Part shown: in pieces, positions 7,979-14,615 of the stretch
How the letters are laid out: every line of letters begins with the position of its first letter
Numbering within the stretch: the first letter of the stretch is position 1
Assembly (NCBI GenBank): GCA_003118195.1
Contig: BEXV01000027.1
Location: 53,506-68,120 of the forward strand
From: Hemicentrotus pulcherrimus
Taxonomy: Eukaryota > Echinodermata > Echinoidea > Camarodonta > Strongylocentrotidae
Reading direction: 5' to 3'
Length of the DNA stretch: 14,615 bases
The notes under the pieces: generated by a model
What the model was told of the DNA's origin: nothing
The model's input: only the letters and a program-made list of their open reading frames with translations
Database searches by the model: none
Translations under genes and position numbers: made by a program

Positions 7979-9214
7979 TCCGGATACGGTAGAATAGATA
8001 TCTTGTGTGTCAATAACTCGATTGGATTTTCACGTTTTGAAAGATCAAGCCATAAATTGAGTATCAATAATTAATTCAAAATACAATTTTCATGGCATCA
8101 GATTGTCTTCTGAATTAATAACACACGGATTCAGAATATTCTTAAAAGAATAGTATTCCAGTATTTCCTTCAGGTAAATGTTGACATCCTTCAACTTTAT
8201 ACCTCGTATATGTTGTACAAAATATGTGTTAATGTCTTGAACCGCAAGTGGAAAAGTCACAAATATTTTCCCCAAATTCCTCTAATTTAATTTCACTATC
8301 CTGTGACTTTGGAGAAAATTACTTATAGGACTTCACGTCACATTACATTCAATGCGAAAATGACATTATTACATGGATATTAATTAAGTGGTCCATGAAA
8401 TATAGCTATGAACAATTTCTATGATGGTCCACAATAACAAAGAAAACATATCAAGTGAAATGGTCGTTGGCCCTCTGATATAGTATAGCATATACTGTAT
8501 TCACACTAGATGAGAAACTGTTCAAATTTAAAAATATATTGCCGCCTTTACAACCCCAAAATACCTTGGAAGATATTTGTCAATCTTGTTGGCTTTCTCT
8601 TTCGAGAGGGGGCTCAAACCCACACAAATATGTAGAAAATCAAAGCAAGAACACCGACAGTCCTGCCCCCTNTTGAATCTTTCAAAAGTATTTGGTCCTT
8701 TAATCCGTATTTGCTCTTAAAATTAAGACAACACATTTGTACAAAACTGCATTTTGGTCTAGAAACCTACGTAAGTACTTTTGAAAGAATGTTGCCTCTA
8801 TATAAGGGAAAATTTCGACATGCAAATTATGTACACTTGAAATTATGACCTTGACAAAATTGCAAACGGCCAATCGTGAATCAAAACGGAACATTGGTCT
8901 TAAAGACAAAGCAAGTATTTTGAAATGCACCTAATCCATACAGCCGGCCAACACAAAGCTGCTGCATTTAGTTCATGATAATTTTCCACAATAGTTTCAA
9001 GACAAGCTTACAATATTCAAAGCAAAATATATTCACAATAACATGAACAATAAGGTCGAACATTAATGGGCACTATTTACAAGAATAATATATTGCTGTT
9101 GAAAATCTTCATCATTCGAAAGCATTAACGTTGCTGCGCACTAGTTCGTGGCCATTCTCATACAATTATATTACTTCTATTCCAATTTCCCTAACGATAA
9201 ATCTCCAACTCTAT

Positions 9215-9220
9215 TTTATT
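9215..9220 (-). terminator. Candidate proximal poly(A) signal, minus strand
   Basis: This is a minus-strand AATAAA inside the candidate 3' UTR, about 2.7 kb below the proposed stop. Its use is unknown. Confidence 0.2.
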
Positions 9221-10496
9221 AAGAAGAAACAAATTCTTGCGCAATTGTTAAATGTGCAACCATCCTGTAATTTTTTTCTTCAACTGGACTTACAAATTAC
9301 ATCGAGGAATAAGTAAGATTATTAAGCCGAATCATTTTGATCGAAATAGCATGAAATTCCAAAGAAAATTTGCTCTAAACATTTCATCCATCATTACACA
9401 TAACGATCTGTATTATTCCTAGCAAAAAAAAAGGTAATTTATCGATCAGATTCAAAACATGATGCCTTTTTCTGACGAAAACACTAGTCAAAATCAAGAA
9501 AATCCAGATAAAACTCACTAAAATACATAAAACTTATGCACGAATTAAAACACGATGTGTAAGTTATTCGTCAAAGTCAATTAGAGTGACGAGATCAAAG
9601 CAAAATTACCGCGCACATCAGAACATCTGCAAAGGCAATCGCCCTTCACATGATACTGTTAATGGCATTAAGTTACAAACGTTCATTCTTTGGGTTACAA
9701 ATTGTACATCATCATGCAAATAAAATATTTCCATTTCATTCAAAAGGCAAGGCATGATATCGGGTGAGGTCATGACCCTGATTTATGACTAACTAGTGTT
9801 GGGAATCTTCCTAAATCCAATCGAAAATCCTCGTCAAACCAAAATTTGCATTTAAATACGATGCCAGTTTCAGAAGTTTCAGTTTTCTATTTCAAGTTAA
9901 ACGAAGAATTAGAAACAAAAAACAAATATTCATAAATGCTATTTCTACTAGTACATACCAAAAATGGATTACATTCCTTATGTTTGTTTTGAAAATATCC
10001 ATGACCTTCTATAATTTATCATTATTTCTTATAATCTTTTCTGCTTTTGTGACACTTTGTAATGTTTACAAGCCTATTTCTCACAAATGTCAGTTAATCT
10101 GCTCATCGACTGCACTGGGAACAACCCAAAGAAAAAGATTTTTGAAAAATATTTTGGTTTGTAAAAAAAATTCTTGGTCAAAGAAAGCATTCACAGGAAC
10201 ATCTTTGAAAACAACACGAAAACTATTGCTCCTTTACAATAATCTCCGTAAGACTTCAAAGATGCAACTTTAAAGAATAGTTTCTTTTGGTCGAACAGGG
10301 AATAAGAAATGTTTAAACCAAAACGGGTTTCCCAGTGCAGCGCAGGAAATTTATGCTAAATAAAATTTGACCCTTTTCATTCTGGTTCATTGCTGCGATA
10401 GAATTCGCTCATGGTCATTGAGAGAAAGAAGCAAAATTGACTTGTAGCTCGCTCGACTACGACGTCATGACAACAAGATATCTTCATATATCATCG

Positions 10497-10580
10497 CAGA
10501 GGAACATATAGAAGTAGGGATGGGAAGGGAGGGAAAGAAAGAATGGGAAATATCAAAGAGAAAGAGACAGGGAAGGAACT
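10497..10580 (+). repeat. Purine-rich tract
   Basis: The plus strand is dominated by A and G (GGGATGGGAAGGGAGGGAAA and similar). It is therefore pyrimidine-rich on the minus strand, where it would lie in the candidate 3' UTR. Confidence 0.6.
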
Positions 10581-11906
10581 GATATTCAGATAGCAACTTG
10601 ATATTACTTCAGAATTAATAGAGAAGAAAAAATTAGTGAAAGAAAGTCGGAAAATAATCTGATAGGAAAGAAGGTTGATAAAATATCGAAATAAAAGCCC
10701 TAGAAAATGTGACATCAACTAAAATTAATAATGTTATAGAGTAAGATAAATTAAATGATAAGGTTCTGAAAATCATACATTTAGTACGGAGCACGTAATA
10801 ATTGTAAATCGAAGTAAACACTGGCGCATATAATCCAGCATAAGAGCAGAAAGTTTCGATTCTAAAAGGGAGTACCTCCCTTTTTTAAACATGGATTTTT
10901 TTTTTCCTCTCCCGCCTCCAATGTGAAAAAGTCAGTGGCATGCAGACAAGCACATCTCCGAGATGATTGATGCCCAAGCGATCCCGTCAAAGATGCCAGG
11001 ATAGGATGTGATGAGTCACATAGGAGCAGCGGAGAGAGGACTCAAGTATGGCGATGCCATTAAATAGTCCTTAGCATCTGCCGGAGTAGGCGGCAACATC
11101 ATTTCATTAGCGGAATTATCAAATTAACAGTTTTTTTTTGAAGACCATCCTCTTCGCAGTCGATCCTGTATGCTTTGTCCAAATCCAACGACTGTGTACT
11201 TCCACGAATGATCCACTCTGCATATTACGATCAATAATTTCTTTTCAAGTTTTCTTCTATTTCATTCCTTCGAGTTGAAGAAAGATCTACAGAGCCAAAT
11301 AGCTTTCATCGCGACCTCTCCCTACCTTTTTTTTTCTCTCTCCATGATCACACATTTCCATCATGATAATATTGCTTTGAAGCGACTGACTGACGGGAGG
11401 AAATTTCCATTCAGTGACTCTCTTGTCAAGGTTAACAAGATGAATCAGTTTCTTCTACACTGGGAGTTCCTTCTCCAATTTACAATTGGTCTCACAACTC
11501 CTCCTCCTCCCTTTTCATCTGATTTATGTCAAATACATACAAACGTTAACAATAGTGCAAGTCCATTTAGAGATGAGAAACAGATCATATTCTAAAATGG
11601 AGCGCTCGCACAAGAAGAGAATGTCGACAAGACCAGGTCGGCCTTTAATTCAAATCTCTACGCTCGATCTGAAGTTTTCGTCATCATGCATCACACTGCA
11701 CAAGTCACAACATTTTAATTCAGATGTCGAATCCTCGGATACCAAATTGTCTCTATTTTCTGATATGACATCATAGCATAAAGTTTGTTTTAGTTTTGCT
11801 TTGTTTTAAATAGGAAACATTGGACAGAGCTGTTTCACATGCCGGGCATTTCATTGGCTGAAGATGACGTACATTGTATAGACTGGAATCAACCCGCGCT
11901 CGGCCA

Positions 11907-11923
11907 TCAAGTGAGTCTGTCAA
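11907..11923 (-). CDS. Possible terminal exon of SMOC-like gene (five residues and stop)
   Basis: On the minus strand a very strong acceptor (about ten T, then CTTCATCTTCCCCCAG) ends at 11924. Splicing the micro-exon's leftover A to this site gives IDRLT and then TGA at 11907-11909, extending the basic tail as NPFIDRLT. The phase fits and the acceptor is the best in the surrounding 1.5 kb, but five codons cannot prove coding. The true last exon could lie elsewhere in 7600-13400. Confidence 0.4.
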
Positions 11924-14381
11924 CTGGGGGAAGATGAAGAAAAAAAAAGTAACATGAAAGTATTTCAAGAATGTTTGCGTACATCAGTGAGGAAAAGGGT
12001 TGTTACAACATTTCATTTACTTAGCTACATTGGAATAAAATGGAATATTACTAACGATAAGATAGAGAAACATGAGTTGTACTAAAGGTTATATCTAATA
12101 ACGATGATTCGTTTCATTCTATATTCGCGTGTGGTGTGAGTTGAGATAACTCGTTTGAATCGAATTGATGAAACTAATCTAGACATTTATGTTGATAATG
12201 CAATAGAAGTAACTTAATAATTTGCTTTCTATTTTAAAGATGGATGTGCCATTTTTCTTGCCTCGACAAGATCTCATATAAATTTAAACACTATACAACA
12301 TCATCTTTATCACTTTAGGATCCCCGGGAGCATGTAAATGAGGAGTAGACATACAATAAAATGAATAAGTGACGCTTAAGCAAATAACTGAAAATGAAGC
12401 ATCAATCCCTACCACCCTACATTTTTTAGCCAGACACTAATCTTAATTTGCCACTTTTCACCCAGGTGTAGTAAATTATCCGGCGTAGATAGGAAGAAAT
12501 GTTTGGGCGCCTCACCTAAGATGAGAGTCCAACAGAGTCCAACACATTTTTTATAAAGCCGACGTTTATTATCATTGTCGTTAGATAGCCTAGCAAACTT
12601 AAGTACAACACGATTCCACATACACCATCTCATGTTTGGTATGTTTTACCACATTTCATAATACGTCTCTTTCCTATTCCCCCACCCTTCTCTCTCTCTC
12701 TCTCTATCTCTCTATCGTCAAAGTTCATTGACTTGCCCTTGAACCCACGGTCATCCATTCCAAGAATTTGTCGTAGCTTGTAAGAAATATTTCAGACATA
12801 TGCGGAAATGTGATATTCCGTGTCATCATAATACCAATGATAGATGGAGAGACATACCGTAGCGGCAAGAACCATATGGAATGGTATGCGCACGGGTCTA
12901 ACGATGATGAAACGAGGTTTAGGACAAAAACGATTCAGTATGTCATAATCAACATCTAACGACTGTGGAAAGACGGAGTGTTAGAGCCTTGTTAACTTCG
13001 GCTCGTATTCATAAACGAGGATGGTGTTAAAAACCTGGTTTAACTATGGCAACTGATGTATTAATGCTGAGCGCCAGACAACCTCTTTATTTTGAACAAA
13101 TGACTGATTTGTTGTAACAAAATGACTATATGAAATGAAAATGAAAAACTTGATTACTTAGTGGCATGATTTTTGTTCTTTTTCATTAAAATACAAAATT
13201 GTGATAATTTTAGGGGATCAGGTCAACACTTAGCACTTCATAAATCAGTGAGTAACTCTACCCATTTCATTGGGGGATTAAACATGTACTGAAGTTATTT
13301 TCCTAATAACTGCGCCCTAATGAATATGGGATATTATGATTTGAACTTTGACTTGGCATGATTTACAATTGACAGATTTAGAACAAACATAACTGTCAAA
13401 ATACTTACTAAATGGATTTCGCCCTCTTCTTGGAGGTGCTTCGGTTGCAACCGCTAAAAGAAAGAAAGAAACGAGCAAAATGAGTTTAAAAAGTTCCTTC
13501 ATTTTCAACCAAATAAAGAAACATCTCAACATTGCTTAGAGTTCTATGTTGTTTAAAGACGCTGATGCTTTATCAATAATTCAACATCAACAAGTTCATG
13601 GTAAATTAAGGGCTTTAGGCGATTACAATCATGTCATTATTTTTAGATGAAATTTCAACTGTACTTCCATTACCATTTATCTTGTGCTGCAGTATATTGT
13701 TTGGGTTGTACCGATGGAAATTTAAATTGTTAAAAGTATTGATCAGCTTGAATTGTCGTTTTGCTAAATGCCGAGATAAAACTTCGTACACATCGTTTTT
13801 TTAATAAAATTTATAAGTTGGTAAAAAACCCATAATATGTAACAAAAAGAGGAAATAGTGCTTGGAGAATAATATGAGTGTTTATTTCAGTTTCCACTGT
13901 ACTTCATTTATTTGCCCACGCACATTTTACTTGGATAAATTGCTGCTCACATAAAAGCTCATATAAAGTTTCTTTAAAAATAGAACATAAATAAGATAAA
14001 CAAAATACACGAAAGATCTTAACGGAAAAATCATAATTTGTATACCGGTATACTTTAAAGATCGACACATTTTGGTTATTGATTTGTTCTTTTCCTTCTA
14101 CAGTATTCGTTTCAAAATTAAACACAAAATGACACTCACCTGGTGTAATATCAAAACAGTGTAGCCACTCTTTGAGTGCTAGTCTCGAATCTTGATTGGC
14201 ATCACAAAAGTCTAAGAAGTTATTCCGACATTTCTTGCTCGATTTAATCAGATCTATTTCGGTAGCGAATGACGCCGTTTCCTTGGCTTCCAAGTAGTTG
14301 TTACCATTTCTATCCAGCTGCCCAAACTTCCAAACTATCGATTCGTCTTTATGGTTGGGACTTAGATCCTCTGCGGCTTGC
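11907..14381 (-). CDS. SPARC/SMOC-family secreted Ca2+-binding protein, C-terminal part (5' incomplete)
   Basis: Three minus-strand segments join in phase: 14140-14381, 13409-13453 and, less surely, 11907-11923. The first carries a paired EF-hand module of the extracellular calcium-binding (EC) domain. The WKFGQLD start and the EW.HCF end resemble SPARC and testican. The 28-residue spacing from the first loop Asp region to the KKC cysteine, and the short basic tail after the domain, fit SMOC better. I therefore call it SMOC-like without a gene symbol. Family members are secreted modular matrix proteins that bind Ca2+ and modulate growth-factor signalling or matrix assembly. The signal peptide, follistatin-like and thyroglobulin modules would be off the right edge. 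The C-terminal end depends on the low-confidence last exon. Confidence 0.72.
12690..12714 (+). repeat. (CT)n microsatellite, imperfect
   Basis: A run of CT dinucleotides is interrupted by CTAT. Confidence 0.85.
12995..13085. repeat. Possible dispersed repeat fragment
   Basis: The segment with CGTATTCATAAACGAGG, GTGTTAAAAACCTGGTTTAA and TATGGCAACTGATG has the look of an interspersed invertebrate repeat family (ATTCATAAA followed by ACCTGGTTTAA). This is from general pattern memory. No second copy is in the window. Confidence 0.25.
13409..13453 (-). CDS. 45-bp micro-exon: basic Pro/Arg tail of SMOC-like protein
   Basis: On the minus strand a long pyrimidine tract ends TTTCTTTCTTTTAG directly above 13453. 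A near-perfect donor, GTAAGTAT, begins at 13408 and runs downwards. The 45 bases between keep the phase: joined to the EC exon they give Ala and then VATEAPPRRGRNPF, leaving one base for the next codon. A short basic, proline-containing tail after the EC domain is typical of SMOC proteins as I remember them. Both splice sites are stronger than most chance sites in this window. Confidence 0.65.
13454..14139 (-). other. Intron between EC exon and micro-exon
   Basis: The intron runs from GTGAGT to a long pyrimidine tract and TTTTAG. A perfect 14-bp palindrome, GTATACCGGTATAC, lies at 14040-14053. Nothing else was recognised. Confidence 0.65.
14140..14381 (-). CDS. EC-domain exon with EF-hand pair (SMOC/SPARC-like)
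   Basis: The minus-strand acceptor is ATCTCAG, just above 14381. The donor is CAG|GTGAGT at the 14140 edge. The 242-bp exon starts with one base finishing a codon, encodes 80 whole residues and ends in phase 1. Counting whole residues from the left edge, EF loop 1 runs from 23 to 34 (D-R-N-G-N-N-Y-L-E-A-K-E, a canonical 12-residue loop). EF loop 2 runs from 60 to 71 (D-A-N-Q-D-S-R-L-A-L-K-E). Cysteines at 51, 59 and 75 surround the second hand, as in the SPARC-type EC domain, where a disulphide stabilises it. An in-frame TGA upstream shows that the exon cannot extend further. A TTG-started open frame that reads through the donor into the intron exists but is not the real gene end. Confidence 0.85.
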
Positions 14382-14571
14382 CTGAGATTTCATAAGAAAG
14401 ACGACACTTATTTAAAAAAATTCGTAGTATACTTACTACAGTTATTGGCATACTTGGTTTAATAAAGTGACTTGTTATTTGCGTCTAAGTTATAATTGCA
14501 TAATTGGTACAAATAAGAAAGGCCCTCTTTGATGTTAATTTCATTTTAGAAAATTTATCAATGTAAACATT

Positions 14572-14584
14572 AATATTATTATTA

Positions 14585-14615
<31 letters not shown>
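14572..14615 (+). repeat. (ATT)n microsatellite at window end
   Basis: An ATT triplet run with one ATC interruption continues to the last base. It probably caused the contig to end here. Confidence 0.9.

Larger units (their letters stand above)
7627..11906 (-). other. Candidate long 3' UTR of the SMOC-like gene
   Basis: If the terminal exon at 11923 is right, the sequence below it is 3' UTR until a poly(A) site. The minus-strand AATAAA hexamers I found are at 9215-9220 and 7627-7632; I saw none between 9220 and the stop, though ATTAAA variants occur (for example near 11644 and 11715). No convincing coding exon was seen on either strand in this 4.3 kb. Open frames up to 106 codons occur at about the rate expected in AT-rich DNA. 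The stretch is noticeably freer of microsatellites than the left half. The extent is inference only. Confidence 0.3.
7979..11906. other. Long gene-free stretch
   Basis: No coding exon is supported on either strand. It may be minus-strand 3' UTR. It contains an N at 8672, a purine-rich tract (10497-10580) and a slightly GC-richer segment (10905-11110) with a TGAGTCA site at 11012-11018. The 97-codon plus-strand frame at 9980-10273 has a hydrophobic start but no recognisable domain or splice context. Confidence 0.5.
11924..13408 (-). other. Probable last intron of SMOC-like gene
   Basis: It lies between the strong micro-exon donor (GTAAGT) and the strong acceptor above 11923. It contains a (CT)n microsatellite at 12690-12714 and a possible dispersed repeat at 12995-13085. 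No other exon was identified. Confidence 0.4.

Noticed and set aside
9980..10273. 97-codon plus-strand frame resembling a signal peptide plus basic peptide
   Set aside because: The hydrophobic start comes from T-rich sequence and no cysteine pattern or cleavage and processing logic is visible. It lies antisense to the candidate 3' UTR.
11275..11776. Two overlapping plus-strand frames (106 and 96 codons)
   Set aside because: They show low-complexity Ser/Pro/Phe content, no domain and no convincing splice sites. They are likely chance.
12319..12331. GGATCCCCGGG, identical to part of a standard plasmid polylinker
   Set aside because: The next bases (AGCATG) do not follow any polylinker and the left side is ordinary AT-rich DNA. 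It is coincidence, not vector.
14040..14053. Perfect palindrome GTATACCGGTATAC in an intron
   Set aside because: It is a single short palindrome with no partner sites and no clear factor assignment.

Overview
This is eukaryotic nuclear DNA. It is AT-rich, gene-poor and intron-rich, with GT-AG splice junctions, AATAAA-type poly(A) signals, microsatellites and dispersed repeat fragments. The repeat style (long GAT-type minisatellites, an A/T-trinucleotide-tailed SINE-like piece, a foldback element) and the intermediate similarity of the proteins to their vertebrate counterparts suggest a marine invertebrate deuterostome. An echinoderm such as a sea urchin is my best guess, but it is not proven. 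The window looks like a draft contig: it begins in poly(A), ends in an (ATT)n microsatellite and has one N at 8672.

Left half, plus strand (483-5825): a DNAJC4-like membrane-anchored J-domain co-chaperone gene. Five coding exons can be joined with consistent phases (483-585, 1314-1519, 2422-2580, 4459-4545, 5732-5825). They give a 215-residue C-terminal portion with a J domain containing HPD, one transmembrane helix and a basic C-terminal tail. The first exon with the start codon lies off the left edge or was not recognised. A canonical poly(A) signal lies 42 bases after the stop. Intron 2 holds a dense cluster of GCATG elements (RBFOX core motif) just downstream of a mediocre donor. Intron 4 is mostly a GAT/GGT/AGT minisatellite.

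Middle (5826-7626): intergenic DNA with a long foldback (inverted-repeat) element at 7137-7540.

Right half, minus strand (about 7627-14381): the 3' end of a gene for a secreted SPARC/SMOC-family calcium-binding protein. One exon (14140-14381) encodes an EF-hand pair of the extracellular calcium-binding (EC) domain. A 45-bp micro-exon (13409-13453) continues it in phase with a proline/arginine-rich tail. A third, less certain exon beginning at 11923 would end the protein after five residues. If that is right, up to 4.3 kb to its left may be 3' UTR. The 5' exons are off the right edge. The two genes are convergent, and nothing in the sequence links them functionally.
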